A stretch of DNA of 64,000 nucleotides from Leptospira kmetyi serovar Malaysia str. Bejo-Iso9 (GCF_000243735.2 NZ_AHMP02000003.1:1327001-1391000); one strand, 5' to 3'. Shown: positions 26,623 to 42,359, counted from the first letter of the stretch. Made by a program: numbers and translations. Notes: generated by a model from the sequence alone, not told the origin.

Positions 26623-27743
26623 AAATCACCTATTATGTCAGCGGTCACGGCTTCGGGCATATCAGCCGATCGATGGAGATCATTCTCTATCTGCTTCGCA
26701 GTTTTCCGGACCTGGAAGTCGATCTTGTTACGGTTCGGGAAGAATTCTTATCCACACTTTCTTTAAACGAAGAAGATTCCAAAAACACGGAGCGTTTGCA
26801 CATACGCAAGAAAACCGTCGACGTCGGAATGATCCAAAGAGATTCTTTGTCGATCGACATACGCGCTACGGAAGAAAATCTCGAAAAATTCAATTTAGAA
26901 AAATCGTATATTCAAATTTCGGAAATCGAAGCCTGTCTTGATTTCGAAACCGATCTGATTATCTCCGACTCGGCTTCTCTTCCGTTTATGGTCGCGGATA
27001 AGATCAAGATTCCTTCCCTTTTTGTGGGAAATTTCACCTGGGATTTTATCTATTCGGGTTATGCAAAAGAATCTTCCGTGTTCGAACAGGCGGCGCAGAC
27101 CTTGTTCGAAGAATACTATCACGCGACGTTCGGTTTGATTCTCCCTTTTGCTTGTCCTGCGCAGTCTCTCGCGGAACAAAAACAAATCGGCTTAGTCGGC
27201 CGAAGACCGCATCTTGACAAAAAGGCGGCGAAGGACCATTTCGGTTTTTCGGATGATCGAATTCATTTGTTGTTTTCTTTCGGCGCTTACGGAGTCGAAA
27301 CCTCTCATTTTCACTGGGAAGAATTCGATTCGGATCGTTATTCAATCGTTCTTTCGGGCACCGATTTCGATTTGATGCAGATTCCTAAAAAGCAGAGAAA
27401 CGGTATTTTAAAACTTTCTAATGTTCATTATCCAGATCTTTTGACCGCTTGCGATTTCGTGATTACGAAGCCGGGCTACGGCATCTTGAGCGAAGCCGTT
27501 TATTCGAAAACTCCGGTTCTTTATACGGATCGAGGCGATTTTCCGGAGGTTCCCTTTCTTCATAACAGTTTGAGGGAGGAGATTCCATCGGCTCATATTT
27601 CCAACGAGGATTTGTTTTCGTTTCGTTTTGATTCTGCAATTCGTGCTACGAATTCTTGGAACGGAAATCCTTCTCCCTGGTTTGAAAGGGACGGCCGCGA
27701 AGACGTTCGGCACGCCGTTTCCGTTTTTTTGAAGTTGATTTAG
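26619..27743 (+). CDS. MurG/GT-B-like glycosyltransferase-type protein
   Basis: 374 aa. It begins MKITYYVSGHGFGHISRSM, the nucleotide-sugar transferase N-terminal loop also seen at the front of plant-type L-arabinokinase. The second Rossmann domain has LLFSFGAYG, then VHYPDLLTACDFVITKPGYG and LSEAVYSKTPVLYTDRGDFPE, a donor-site pattern. No membrane segment is visible. The acceptor is unknown. It overlaps the SpoU-type gene by 4 bp and ends the plus-strand run, so it may be regulated with RNA modification genes for positional reasons only. Confidence 0.8.
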   Translation: MKITYYVSGHGFGHISRSMEIILYLLRSFPDLEVDLVTVREEFLSTLSLNEEDSKNTERLHIRKKTVDVGMIQRDSLSIDIRATEENLEKFNLEKSYIQISEIEACLDFETDLIISDSASLPFMVADKIKIPSLFVGNFTWDFIYSGYAKESSVFEQAAQTLFEEYYHATFGLILPFACPAQSLAEQKQIGLVGRRPHLDKKAAKDHFGFSDDRIHLLFSFGAYGVETSHFHWEEFDSDRYSIVLSGTDFDLMQIPKKQRNGILKLSNVHYPDLLTACDFVITKPGYGILSEAVYSKTPVLYTDRGDFPEVPFLHNSLREEIPSAHISNEDLFSFRFDSAIRATNSWNGNPSPWFERDGREDVRHAVSVFLKLI

Positions 27744-28097
27744 TTCGATTTGAAGTGTTCATGTGCCGGTTGTGAATCGTGAATTGCGGCGCGGGTCTCT
27801 CTTTGACCCGTCCGATCTTACGTTGTGTCGTCGATTGATTGTAAAGCGTTGTCTTGTCGGTTCAGTTAGGTTTCTGATTTTTTTGTCGGTTCATTTTTAA
27901 AGCCGCTTCTTTCGTTTGCTGATACATTGTGGTAGTGCAGATTCTTGCGCCTATATTTTTGTCGGTTTACTTGCGGATCTGTCCGTCGGCTGTTTTCGTT
28001 GTATTGAAATCTTTTGTAACGATTCTTTTTTGAAAAATTTTTGAAAACTGCGCTCGGTGGGAGCTCTGCCGCAACGCCCGGCAAAACCGTTTCGAGT
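27744..28097. other. Gene-free stretch with one hairpin
   Basis: No supportable gene. A 6-bp stem (cgggtc 27792-27797, gacccg 27805-27810) with a 7-nt loop lies about 50 bp after the glycosyltransferase-like gene. It is not followed by a T-run, so a terminator role is weak. The rest is A/T-rich and should include the promoter of the DUF1564 gene. Confidence 0.5.
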
Positions 28098-28637
28098 ATG
28101 GGCGTTTTATTGTTAAATTCGAATTACGAAATTCGATCCACTCTTCAGGAAAGAAAAAGCAACGTCGTCACGCTTCTCGTTCCCGAATCTACGTTGCTCC
28201 GTTATTCCGTTCGGGAGCGGCGAAATCTCCCGAAAAAAATTCCGGCTTTGTTACGGAGATATTCTAAATTTCTTTCTGCGACGAAGCGATTGGGGAATAA
28301 AGCCGGTAAGACCTTGTATCAACCGAGTCCCGGAAAACTAAAAATGAAGAAGATCAACGTTCGGTTGAGCACGGGAAGTTGGGCTTTGTTCGGCGCTCTG
28401 GCTCAGGTGCACGGGGTTTCTCGTTGTTTTCTTTTTAATTATCTGTTGTCGTTGGAGGATTCGGGAGTCGGAGATTCTATCGTGAGTGTTATGAATGAAG
28501 GAGGTCCTACCTTTCACAAGAACTACAAATACATCCTGGACCTCGATCTTTTAAACAACAGCATCACAAGGAGCTTACGATGCGACCCGCACGACACATT
28601 CTACGTGTTGGACTACAGAGATTGGTACGATTTCTAA
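28098..28637 (+). CDS. DUF1564-like protein, Leptospira-type
   Basis: 179 aa from ATG 28098 ([20 protein letters not shown]); a TTG at 28041 would add 19 residues of low-complexity sequence. It has a basic N-terminal half with [18 protein letters not shown], then [36 protein letters not shown], a helix-turn-helix or ribbon-helix-like pattern, and an aromatic C-terminus. It resembles DUF1564, a paralogous family I know only from leptospires. Function is unknown; DNA binding is a guess from the basic helical core. Its stop overlaps the opgH stop on the other strand (convergent). Confidence 0.75.
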   Translation: MGVLLLNSNYEIRSTLQERKSNVVTLLVPESTLLRYSVRERRNLPKKIPALLRRYSKFLSATKRLGNKAGKTLYQPSPGKLKMKKINVRLSTGSWALFGALAQVHGVSRCFLFNYLLSLEDSGVGDSIVSVMNEGGPTFHKNYKYILDLDLLNNSITRSLRCDPHDTFYVLDYRDWYDF

Positions 28638-30814
28638 ATTCCGCGATCGACGACGGAACCTGGACCGACGCCGACGACCCCCGAATCAACTTCGCTTAAC
28701 AAAACCTTGCGCTTATACTCCGCGAAAGAATTTTTCCACCAGGAAGGAAGCCTCCGCACGTCCGCCGTCCATAACCAAAAATGCAAATCAGCCATACTAT
28801 CATGATCCCATAGAATTCGGAGCAATTCCTGATTCTTAAACGAAGAAGGCCCTTCCGTTTTCAGTTTAGCGGTAAGATTCTTCAGATAATTTTTTCGAAC
28901 GGGAGAATCCGAACTACGCTTTCGTAGCCTGGAAAGATGAAATTCGTTCAAAGAAGGATCCACGATACAAAGAAAAATCCCCTTACGATTATCGGAGTTC
29001 CCGATCCGTCGAGAATATTCGGCCTCGAAAGAACGCAACGTTTGTAAAAGACGATTCTCCCGTAACTCCGGAGGATTGGAAAGAATACCGAACGAATCAC
29101 TTTTACTTTTTGGAATATAAGAAGTAAATAATGCGATCGGGTAAGCGAAAATCCAACCGAGCAACAAAGGCAAAAACCAAAAGAATAAAATCGGATACGT
29201 CGCAAACATCCAAATCCCGATTCCCAAACCGTAGAACGAAGCGGGCAAAATCGCGATCGCCAAAGATCTCAAGTCCGGTCCCAAGGAGGCGTCTCTGTTC
29301 TGAGGACCCCATTCTATTTTACGATTGAAGAACGTAAGAAGAATGAATCTCGTATATTGAACCATATATACCGGCGCGGTCAAAACGGAATGCAGAAATT
29401 CCAAAAAGAACGAAACGATCCAGGAAATAAAGGAGAATCCCCATTCTTTCCTACGAAAAAGTGAAACCTCCAAAAAGGAAACGATTCTCGGCAAAAACAA
29501 TATGAGTAAAGTATAACCTTGTAATGTATATGCGACCGGAAGATACAGATCGTCCCGGAAGGCGATCCAGTCCTCGGGTAAAAGCGCCAACCTGAAAAAG
29601 TCCACGTCCTCGATAGTGGTCAACGAGGAGGAAATCAATAACAAGGCCCAAAGCGGAGAACTGAAATACGAAAAAATTCCGAGAAGAATCTGAAGCCTGC
29701 TCGAAAATCTCAACTTGCCCCCGAACAAAAACCAAAAGTGCTGAAGATTTCCCTGACACCAACGATTGTCTCTTTTTAACGCCTCTAATATGTTAGGCGG
29801 AGCCTCTTCATAAGAACCTTTTAGATCCGTCGCGAACCAAACCCCGTATCCCGCCTTTCTGAACAACGCGGCTTCGATCGTATCATGACTCAATATCTTT
29901 CCGCCGATGGCGCTTTCGCCGGGTAAACCGGGAAGCCCGCAGTATTTCATAAACGGCTGGAGTCGAATGATCGCATTGTGTCCCCAAAACGGTCCCGAAC
30001 GTAATTGCCAAAAATAAGAACCGGCTCCGAAAACCGAATTTCCGACCCAGGCCCCGAACGCGGAAAGCTTTTGAAAGACGGACTTGGCTTCGATCACCTC
30101 GGGAACAGTTTGAATGATCCCCGCGTTCGGGGTTTTCTCCATCAACAATATTAAATTTTTCATACATTCTCCCGTGACGATGCTGTCCGCGTCCAGGATG
30201 ATCATGTATTTGTATCGTTTACCCCATCTTCTGCAGAAGTCGGCGATGTTACCGGACTTCCTGTTCAGATTTACTCTTCTTTTGCGGTAATAGATTCTTC
30301 CCTGGTTCGAAGGTTTTCCGCTAAGAATCGAAAACGCCTTTTCTTCCAAGGCCCAAAGATTGGGATCGGATGTATCGGATAGTATAAAAAAATCTGTGTT
30401 TTGTGCGAGACCGCTTTGGGCGATCTGATCCATCATCAACTCGACGCCGGCGAAGATCCGCGAAACGTCCTCGCAATGAATCGGCATGACCACGGCCACG
30501 GGCGGGAATTCTTTCCCGATCATATCCTGTTTTTCTAATATTCTAGAAATACTCAGGGGATCTCCTCCCCTGAGCTTCTGGAAAAAACCTATGAGCGCCG
30601 TGGCCGCGCCGAAACAAATAATCGGAAACAAAACGCAGAATAAAATCAAAGTGGCCCATTCGAACGGGCTGATCGATTGAAAGGATAAGAATTGAACTTC
30701 TAAAAAAACTCCGATGATTACGAAAAAGAAAACCAATCCTCCGAAGGTCAGTCTTCGATAACTCAAGGTTTTCGAATCGATCCAATGACCCGCTTCTTTT
30801 TCAAAAACGTTCAA
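28634..30814 (-). CDS. opgH: Glucan glucosyltransferase H (osmoregulated periplasmic glucans)
   Basis: Membrane GT2 enzyme that makes the beta-1,2-glucan backbone from UDP-glucose and passes it across the inner membrane. Two N-terminal membrane segments precede the catalytic domain with [13 protein letters not shown], the metal-site [22 protein letters not shown] and the acceptor motif [11 protein letters not shown]. Further membrane segments follow, and the C-terminal part has helical soluble sequence. I take TTG at 30812-30814 (726 aa) because TTGA overlaps the upstream stop; TTG 30856 would add 14 residues. Function needs OpgG, encoded upstream in the same operon. Confidence 0.92.
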   Translation of the reverse strand: MNVFEKEAGHWIDSKTLSYRRLTFGGLVFFFVIIGVFLEVQFLSFQSISPFEWATLILFCVLFPIICFGAATALIGFFQKLRGGDPLSISRILEKQDMIGKEFPPVAVVMPIHCEDVSRIFAGVELMMDQIAQSGLAQNTDFFILSDTSDPNLWALEEKAFSILSGKPSNQGRIYYRKRRVNLNRKSGNIADFCRRWGKRYKYMIILDADSIVTGECMKNLILLMEKTPNAGIIQTVPEVIEAKSVFQKLSAFGAWVGNSVFGAGSYFWQLRSGPFWGHNAIIRLQPFMKYCGLPGLPGESAIGGKILSHDTIEAALFRKAGYGVWFATDLKGSYEEAPPNILEALKRDNRWCQGNLQHFWFLFGGKLRFSSRLQILLGIFSYFSSPLWALLLISSSLTTIEDVDFFRLALLPEDWIAFRDDLYLPVAYTLQGYTLLILFLPRIVSFLEVSLFRRKEWGFSFISWIVSFFLEFLHSVLTAPVYMVQYTRFILLTFFNRKIEWGPQNRDASLGPDLRSLAIAILPASFYGLGIGIWMFATYPILFFWFLPLLLGWIFAYPIALFTSYIPKSKSDSFGILSNPPELRENRLLQTLRSFEAEYSRRIGNSDNRKGIFLCIVDPSLNEFHLSRLRKRSSDSPVRKNYLKNLTAKLKTEGPSSFKNQELLRILWDHDSMADLHFWLWTADVRRLPSWWKNSFAEYKRKVLLSEVDSGVVGVGPGSVVDRGI

Positions 30815-31248
30815 CGCAGAAGTCCGTATAACAAAAATGAATAGATGCTTCCCCAAAAAAGAACGGACAACACGACCGCTACGGGTTCGAGTTTTTCCTT
30901 GGGTTCCGCCAATTCGCCGAGCGGTCCGAAGTCGACCGGATTCGGAACCATACTCGAAGGTTCGATCGCGGGAAGCATCGTAATCGCAGAATCATTTTGA
31001 GCGGATTTCAAAATTCCCGAACTCAAAAACAAACGCATCGCTTCGGTTTCGAAATCCAGTTTTTCTTTTTTTACGAGGGGAAGAATTTCCTTTTCGACGG
31101 AGTTTAAAAATTCGTCGAGCCTCGAATGCAATTCGATCGGATCGGCGATTCCCGAGGCGATACAATACAACTTGATCTTCGTATAAACTCTGGAAAGTTC
31201 TTCTTTATGTTCCCCAAAGCGGGGATTCGGTTCAGATCGTGGATTCAA
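30811..31248 (-). CDS. Small membrane-anchored protein between opgG and opgH
   Basis: 145 aa, TTG start at 31246-31248. Residues about 8-90 are soluble and helical (ELSRVYTKIKLYCIASGIAD, LDEFLNSVEKEILPLVKKEK). A Pro/Glu linker follows and a single C-terminal membrane segment (about 122-143, VAVVLSVLFWGSIYSFLLYG), giving a tail-anchored layout. It overlaps opgG by 17 bp and opgH by 4 bp. In enterobacteria opgG and opgH are directly adjacent, so this is an extra component. By position it may tether or regulate the glucan machinery; no family is recognised. Confidence 0.8.
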   Translation of the reverse strand: MNPRSEPNPRFGEHKEELSRVYTKIKLYCIASGIADPIELHSRLDEFLNSVEKEILPLVKKEKLDFETEAMRLFLSSGILKSAQNDSAITMLPAIEPSSMVPNPVDFGPLGELAEPKEKLEPVAVVLSVLFWGSIYSFLLYGLLR

Positions 31249-32836
31249 GAGTGAACGTCCAGATCTCGCTCAGGTCTTCCTGATTTTTTTTCAAAATCGC
31301 TTTGAGTTCGGCGGGTTTATTCTTATTTTTTTGAACGACTCGAAAGGTGAGTCTCCAAACTCCGGTCTCTTCAATTTTTTGAATATTATAATCCGTTAAT
31401 TCCGCATTGTCTCCGGTATCGATCGACGCTTGAAGATACGTGAACGCGTCGAGCGCCTTCAGCTTCTCTCCGGCAAAGTCAACATAGAAAACGCGCATAT
31501 CGGATTCTCCCGGTACGGGTGCGATTCTCGTGGAGACTGTTTTTGCGAGTTCATCCGGCAACGGATCTTCGTTTAACCAGCGTATGGTGTAACTGAATTC
31601 ATAAGGTTGAAGCGGAGCCGGAAACGAAGCGGGAACCCAAAACGCGCCTATGTTATCGTCCGAATCTCGCACCGTGGGAATCTGTAAAAGCTGAACGCTT
31701 CCCTTTCCCCAATCTCCTTCGGGTTCCACCCAAGCGGAAGGACGAAGATGATACTTCATCGAGTTGTCCTGATAACTCGCAAAGTTTCGATCTCTTTGTA
31801 TAAGACCGAACGCTTTCGGATTTTCGTCTTGGAAAGAATGGATCGTCACTCGTTTCGGATTATCAAGAGGTCTCCAAACCCAATCCCCTTTTCCGGTTTC
31901 CAACATCAATCCGTCCGAATCGTGCGATTCCGGATAAATCTGTCCTTCCGGAATTCCTCTCGTTTCGGAATACCAATACATCGATGTCAAGGGCGCGATT
32001 CCGAATCGATCCACCTTGGTCCTCAGAGTCACTTCCGCGTTTACGTGAACCGAAGAAACCTTTCCGGGCGAGATTTGAAATTCATACGCTCCGGTCGCGG
32101 TCTTACCGTCTAACAACGCGTAAACGAAAATCGTAGAATCCGTTTTATCAGGATGAACGATCCAAAAATGCGTGAACCCCGGAAAATCCTCCGGATAAGG
32201 CATTCCTGTATTGATCGCTATTCCTCGCGCCGACAAACCGTAGACTTGTTTTTTGGAAACCATTCTATAATAACTCGCGCCTTGGAACACGGTGAACTCG
32301 TCCGTATGTTCCGGAGTATTCAACGGATAATGAATCTTAAATCCGGAATAACCGAGATTCTCCGGGATTTCTCCCTGCACTTTTAAGTTCGTTAAATCGA
32401 AATAGGATTCGTCGTAAGGGATCGTTCTCGAGTAATCGGACCGAACCTCGTTTAAGGTTACGTTCGTGTTGTAAAGATGTCCGGGATGAAAGAATTGGAT
32501 TTGAAACGGATTTCCTTCCTTTTTCCAAAGAGAGGATTCGGGTCGAAAGCGGATGTTCTTATATTGATCCCAACTCAAACCCTGCAAAAAACGAGTGGAT
32601 ACGAATTGCGGTTTCACATAACGTCCGTGGGCCATACTGCGCGCCCTTTTTTTCAGATCGTCAAAGGAGAATCTTGTGACAGGAACCTGAATTCCGGAAA
32701 CCGGATCGAGAACCACGGATTCTTCCGTATCGGGAAATTTAAAGTCTATCTGCGTTTCTTTTTTCTGTTGTCGGTTTGCGACCGCAAAGAGAAGGATCGT
32801 GGCAAAAAAAGCGAGGGCTATGTGTATTCTTAACAT
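31232..32836 (-). CDS. opgG: Glucan biosynthesis protein G (periplasmic)
   Basis: Periplasmic protein needed for osmoregulated glucan synthesis and branching. I take ATG 32834-32836 (534 aa), which opens a signal peptide (MLRIHIALAFFATILLFAVA); a longer frame to 32887 adds basic sequence. The two-domain MdoG body shows FSFDDLKKRARSMAHGRYVKP, WDQYKNIRFRPESSLWK, FQIQFFHPGHLY, ASYYRMVSKKQVYGLSARGI and FTHFWIVHP, all familiar from OpgG/OpgD. It heads the operon opgG - small gene - opgH. Confidence 0.93.
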   Translation of the reverse strand: MLRIHIALAFFATILLFAVANRQQKKETQIDFKFPDTEESVVLDPVSGIQVPVTRFSFDDLKKRARSMAHGRYVKPQFVSTRFLQGLSWDQYKNIRFRPESSLWKKEGNPFQIQFFHPGHLYNTNVTLNEVRSDYSRTIPYDESYFDLTNLKVQGEIPENLGYSGFKIHYPLNTPEHTDEFTVFQGASYYRMVSKKQVYGLSARGIAINTGMPYPEDFPGFTHFWIVHPDKTDSTIFVYALLDGKTATGAYEFQISPGKVSSVHVNAEVTLRTKVDRFGIAPLTSMYWYSETRGIPEGQIYPESHDSDGLMLETGKGDWVWRPLDNPKRVTIHSFQDENPKAFGLIQRDRNFASYQDNSMKYHLRPSAWVEPEGDWGKGSVQLLQIPTVRDSDDNIGAFWVPASFPAPLQPYEFSYTIRWLNEDPLPDELAKTVSTRIAPVPGESDMRVFYVDFAGEKLKALDAFTYLQASIDTGDNAELTDYNIQKIEETGVWRLTFRVVQKNKNKPAELKAILKKNQEDLSEIWTFTLESTI

Positions 32837-32857
32837 TGTCTTTTCCCGGATCGAAAG

Positions 32858-32930
32858 CCGGCGCCGCGTATCGCAACCCGACCCCAATCCCTACGTTAGC
32901 CGACATCGAACGTTAAACGCGCGGCGCCGG
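32858..32930. promoter_or_regulatory. Widely spaced G/C inverted repeat upstream of opgG
   Basis: Perfect 10-bp arms ccggcgccgc (32858-32867) and gcggcgccgg (32921-32930) are separated by 53 bp. Both arms contain the palindrome ggcgcc. The element lies 22-94 bp upstream of the opgG start codon, so in the leader or promoter. It could form a long-range RNA hairpin in the opgG leader or bind a dimeric regulator at two sites. Inference only. Confidence 0.45.
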
Positions 32931-32991
32931 ACGTCTCTTAGAAAATTCTTCAATGAGAAGATTCTTTCTCAAAAATCAAAGGACTAAATTC

Positions 32992-33031
32992 TTCCCTGGA
33001 TCGCCTAACTCTCGTTAGGACCATCCAAGGA
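32992..33031 (-). terminator. Strong hairpin between gltB and opgG
   Basis: Stem tggat-(2)-cctaac (32997-33009), loop tctc, then gttagg-(3)-atcca (33014-33027), with flanking ccc/agg pairing. It starts about 30 bp beyond the gltB stop on the minus strand. A run of Ts is lacking, but the stem is the best terminator candidate in this gap and would separate gltB from opgG. Confidence 0.5.
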
Positions 33032-33058
33032 AAGAATTCGTTCGTTTCTCCGAAGAGA

Positions 33059-37558
<4,500 letters not shown>

Positions 37559-37912
37559 TTGCCGAGATCCCTCATGATACAAATTCCCTGGTTAACAACG
37601 AGCGTCGGGCGCGCCTATGGCTGAAATTTCAGCAAAATTCCCCAGCTACGGCCAGTAAATTGACAGTTGCGTAAATTGAAAACATTCTTTTAAAAGATAG
37701 GATTGAAATAAGAATCGTTCCACGATGTGAAGCGATGATAAAAATTTCAGACCATTCTTCCCTCTTGTTTCCGAATATAACACAGTTTCAAATCCGCCTC
37801 CAGACCTAAATTTTTTAGATCGCATTCCTTAGACTGAAATGATTTCGAAAGAAGCGAGAGTTTCCCGAAGATGAGTACAAACTGCCTTATCTTTAAGCAA
37901 TTCTAACTTGAT
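37559..37912. other. Gene-free stretch upstream of gltB
   Basis: No supportable gene in 354 bp. It holds a perfect 14-bp palindrome gctgaaatttcagc at 37620-37633, about 65 bp upstream of the gltB start, which could be an operator. A long A/T-rich stretch (37660-37760) probably contains the gltB promoter. Terminator sequence for the gene at 37913 is not obvious. Confidence 0.5.
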
Positions 37913-39217
<1,305 letters not shown>

Positions 39218-39347
39218 ACGATCGATCGCGGCTTCTTTCCGCGGAAACGAACACGAATTTTGCGATCCGATTCGTTTGATTGGTCAGTTTTCGCCTCGTT
39301 TTCAGGAATTCAAGAATTTTCGAACGATCCAGTCCTGTAGAAAGGAA

Positions 39348-39656
39348 TCAGATTCTTTCCTTAATCAAACTCTCCCCCGATTTTAAAGAAAGAATCCGAT
39401 AACGCAAAAAGGTATTGCAGGTCGCCTCTTCCGTATAACGAACCAGATCGTAGTCGGGCCTTGGAGAACGGAAAAAATTGGAATGCAAAAGCCGTTCCGA
39501 AACTTCTTTCTGAATATGCGCTCTCGCCTCGGTCCTACGAAAGTATTCGGAAGGAATGATGACGTCGTTCTTATAAGACAGAATATTGCCCCTGTAAATG
39601 GCGACCGTAACCCGAATCCTATAGGTCTCGGCGGGTTTTAAAGAAGGAAAATCCAT
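39348..39656 (-). CDS. Small conserved-looking protein of unknown function
   Basis: 102 aa from ATG 39654-39656 (MDFPSLKPAETYRIRVTVAI); a TTG two codons earlier is possible. The sequence alternates beta strands (TYRIRVTVAIYRGNILSYK, NDVIIPSEYF) with a helix (EARAHIQKEVSERLLHSNFF). No signal peptide, membrane segment or motif. It is divergent from ispG, with 183 bp between starts. Base composition and codon use look like its neighbours, which supports a real gene. Confidence 0.6.
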   Translation of the reverse strand: MDFPSLKPAETYRIRVTVAIYRGNILSYKNDVIIPSEYFRRTEARAHIQKEVSERLLHSNFFRSPRPDYDLVRYTEEATCNTFLRYRILSLKSGESLIKERI

Positions 39657-39839
39657 AATCAATTTATTTCCAAAGATGTGTTTGTACTATCGGAGCCGGA
39701 GGACCCGGAATCAAATCCTCCGAGACGAAAAATACGCGCGGAATTGCGGGAAAAACGAGAATGACGGGGCGATAAATCCCCGCAAAACTGTCTTAAGAAA
39801 TGAGGGAACCCGGCTTTAAGACCGGAATTATAGAACGAA

Positions 39840-41843
39840 ATGAATTTTAGATACAATCACACGCCTTTCGGTTATCAGAGAAGAAAAACAAGAGAAGTCA
39901 AAGTCGGAGACGTTAAGGTCGGAGGCGACAATCCGATCGTCATCCAGTCCATGATCAACAGCGATACGACCGACACGCAAGGATCGGTGAAACAAATTCT
40001 CGAACTGGAACGCGCGGGTTGTGAAATCGTAAGACTCACCGTACCTTCTCAAGCCGACGCGGACAATTTACCCGCGATTCGACAAGAACTCAAAAAAGCG
40101 GGAAGTAAGGTTCCTCTCGTTGCGGACATTCACTTCACGCCGAGCGTCGCGATGAAAGCGGTCGAGTATGTGGAAAAGGTGAGAATCAATCCGGGCAACT
40201 TTGCGGATAAGAAAAAATTCGCGGTACGCGATTACACGGACTCGGAATACGACGACGAACTGGGAAGAATTTCGGAAGTATTCTCCCCTCTCGTTCTGCG
40301 TTGCAAAGAACTCGGGGTCGCGATGAGAATCGGAACCAACCACGGTTCCCTTTCCGATCGAATCATGAATCGTTACGGCGACACTCCGCAGGGAATGGTG
40401 GAATCCGCTCTCGAGTTCATCGCCATCGCGGAAAGTTTAGGATATTATGATATTATTGTAAGCATGAAAGCCTCGAACCCTCAGGTTATGGTTCAGGCGT
40501 ATCGGATGCTCGCGGCGAGATTCGGAGAACTCAAGATGAATTATCCGCTTCATTTGGGAGTGACCGAGGCCGGAGACGGAAAGGACGGAAGAATCAAATC
40601 CGCGATCGGAATCGGTTCCTTGTTGGAAGACGGACTCGGCGATACGATCCGAGTTTCTCTCACGGAAGATCCGGTATTGGAAGTTCCCGTTGCGAAACTT
40701 CTCGCGGATAAGTTCAACTCGAGAAGAACGGACACGGAGAAAGCGAAAGGATATTCCGAATTTAGAAATCCGTTTTCATACGAAAGATTTTACAGTAGCG
40801 AAATCAAAATTGGAAACTTCGAAGCGGGAGACAGTCATCCAGTTCGAGTCGAAACGATTCTTCCGTTTGAAAACACGAACTCGTTTCTTGCAAACGTAGC
40901 AAGACTCTATCAATACGGAAAAACCTTGTCGATCGAACCGGAAAGTATTCTGGTCGATTCTCCCCAACCCGATCAACTCGAGGAAATTTCCGAAGCCGCG
41001 AACGCGTTGTCGATTCCGGTCGGACTTTTTCTCGCGAAGAACGTTTCTCTCAACGAAAAACTTCAGAAAGAATTGAAACGATTTCCGAAAGTTGTATTCG
41101 ATCCGTTTTTACAATTCCAAGACGGCGAAAAGATGTTGGCTTATCTGAAGGAAAGACAAAACGCGGGGTTGTACAGCGAAATTCATACGAGCGGAGACAA
41201 GATAGAATCTCTTAAAGGCCTGCCGGAAACGTTAGCCGAAAGCGGAATCAAAAACGTTCTATTCTCCCTCGATACGAAGGAAATTCTTTACGATTATAGA
41301 AAGCTCGGAAACATTCTGAGCCGTTACGAATTCCCGATCCTTCTTCACGGATCTTTTCAAAATCAGGAAGAGGCCTTGTATGATTCCGCGATCGGAATCG
41401 GCGGACTTCTCATCGACGGAATCGGGGACTTGATCCGAATTCAAACTCCGTCTCTCGAAGATATCGAGGAAACGTTTCAACTTTCCTACGATCTTTTGCA
41501 GGGCACAAGACTTCGTTTAACAAAAACGGAATATATTTCCTGTCCTTCCTGCGGACGAACCCTTTTCGATCTTCAGGAAACCACCGCGAGAATCAAATCC
41601 AGAACGGGACACCTCAAAGGGGTTAAGATCGCCGTGATGGGTTGTATCGTAAACGGGCCGGGGGAAATGGCGGACGCGGATTTCGGTTACGTCGGCGCGG
41701 GTCCGGGAAAGGTGCATCTCTATCGGGGAAAAGAAATCGTGATGAAAAACGTCCCGAGCGAAATCGCGGACGAAAAACTCGTGGAACTCATCAAAGCCAA
41801 CGGACTCTGGCAGGAATTGAGCGCCCCGGAACACGCCCCATAG
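39840..41843 (+). CDS. ispG: 4-hydroxy-3-methylbut-2-en-1-yl diphosphate synthase, long form
   Basis: Reductive step of the MEP isoprenoid pathway using a 4Fe-4S cluster. The N-terminal TIM barrel has [19 protein letters not shown] and [16 protein letters not shown] large insert (about 310-540) makes this the three-domain type known from plants, Chlamydia and spirochaetes (667 aa). The C-terminal cluster domain has [11 protein letters not shown] (Cys568, Cys571) and GCIVNGPGE (Cys602, Glu609). ATG 39840. The last nine codons and stop lie inside a palindromic element that is repeated 198 bp downstream. Confidence 0.95.
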   Translation: MNFRYNHTPFGYQRRKTREVKVGDVKVGGDNPIVIQSMINSDTTDTQGSVKQILELERAGCEIVRLTVPSQADADNLPAIRQELKKAGSKVPLVADIHFTPSVAMKAVEYVEKVRINPGNFADKKKFAVRDYTDSEYDDELGRISEVFSPLVLRCKELGVAMRIGTNHGSLSDRIMNRYGDTPQGMVESALEFIAIAESLGYYDIIVSMKASNPQVMVQAYRMLAARFGELKMNYPLHLGVTEAGDGKDGRIKSAIGIGSLLEDGLGDTIRVSLTEDPVLEVPVAKLLADKFNSRRTDTEKAKGYSEFRNPFSYERFYSSEIKIGNFEAGDSHPVRVETILPFENTNSFLANVARLYQYGKTLSIEPESILVDSPQPDQLEEISEAANALSIPVGLFLAKNVSLNEKLQKELKRFPKVVFDPFLQFQDGEKMLAYLKERQNAGLYSEIHTSGDKIESLKGLPETLAESGIKNVLFSLDTKEILYDYRKLGNILSRYEFPILLHGSFQNQEEALYDSAIGIGGLLIDGIGDLIRIQTPSLEDIEETFQLSYDLLQGTRLRLTKTEYISCPSCGRTLFDLQETTARIKSRTGHLKGVKIAVMGCIVNGPGEMADADFGYVGAGPGKVHLYRGKEIVMKNVPSEIADEKLVELIKANGLWQELSAPEHAP

Positions 41844-41883
41844 AAAGTGTTCCGCAATTCTCATTTAGCTCCCCATCGAAGAC
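41814..41883 (+). repeat. Palindromic element, copy 1, overlapping the ispG 3' end
   Basis: Copy 1 of a ~68-bp element. It contains an 8-bp stem cggaacac (41827-41834) / gtgttccg (41847-41854) and outer arms gaattg (41814-41819) / caattc (41855-41860). The ispG stop TAG (41841-41843) is in the hairpin loop, so the element supplies the tail LSAPEHAP. It may act as a terminator or mRNA end structure. Copy 2 is at 42012-42079. Confidence 0.7.
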
Positions 41884-42359
41884 GGTGAATTGCTCTCTAA
41901 GGATCGCAATTCAGGAAGCGAAATTGCCGGAGATAGCGGAGCGTAAAATCGTAGGCTCGCAACGCAGTTGCGACACGCGAGAACGCTCAGAAATTCCCAA
42001 CGAAGCAAAGAAATTGAGCGCCCCGGAACACGCCCCCTAGGAAGTGTTCCGCAATTCTCATTTAGTTCCCATCGAAGACAAATGACGTTCCCGAAGAATG
42101 GCATTTCATTCTCGGGAATAAATTTCGCTTTTCTCCCGTCGTATAGTACAACATTTCGAACCGCCGAGGCCTGATCCCGTTTTGAATCCAACTTCCCGCA
42201 TTTTTATAGAGTGGAGATCTAAGTATAAATAGTTATTTACTGGATTCTGCAAACCCGGAATCCGATCATTTTAAGAGAATCCGTAAAATAGTGTTGTTTT
42301 ATAGATTATTCCGAATGACATAGACTCTTTTATCGGATGCAAGACCGGACGGAAACGTT
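41844..42359. other. Gene-free stretch between ispG and the adenylate cyclase
   Basis: No gene of its own in 516 bp. It holds the end of palindromic copy 1, a spacer of about 130 bp with short inverted segments (ctcgcaacgcagttgcgaca near 41965), copy 2 at 42012-42079, and a further hairpin-like stretch ttcccgaagaatggcatttcattctcggga (42089-42117). The last 200 bp are A/T rich and should include the cyclase promoter. One open frame crosses the spacer and repeats the ispG tail, but it has no start or composition of its own. Confidence 0.6.
42012..42079 (+). repeat. Palindromic element, copy 2
   Basis: Near-identical to 41815-41883, with a few substitutions (stop region ccccctag instead of ccccatag; one base fewer near the 3' end). 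The hairpin arms cggaacac and gtgttccg are kept, and the same peptide tail could be read, but no gene leads into it. The spacing between copies is about 198 bp. This is a direct duplication of a palindromic unit. Confidence 0.75.

Noticed and set aside
27866..28084. 72-codon minus-strand frame in the gap before the DUF1564 gene
   Set aside because: Lys/Arg/Asn-rich, no ribosome binding site, no family; likely chance frame in A/T-rich DNA.
41642..42040. 132-codon frame ending in the same SAPEHAP tail as ispG
   Set aside because: It begins out of frame inside ispG and only picks up the duplicated element; no start signal or coding pattern.
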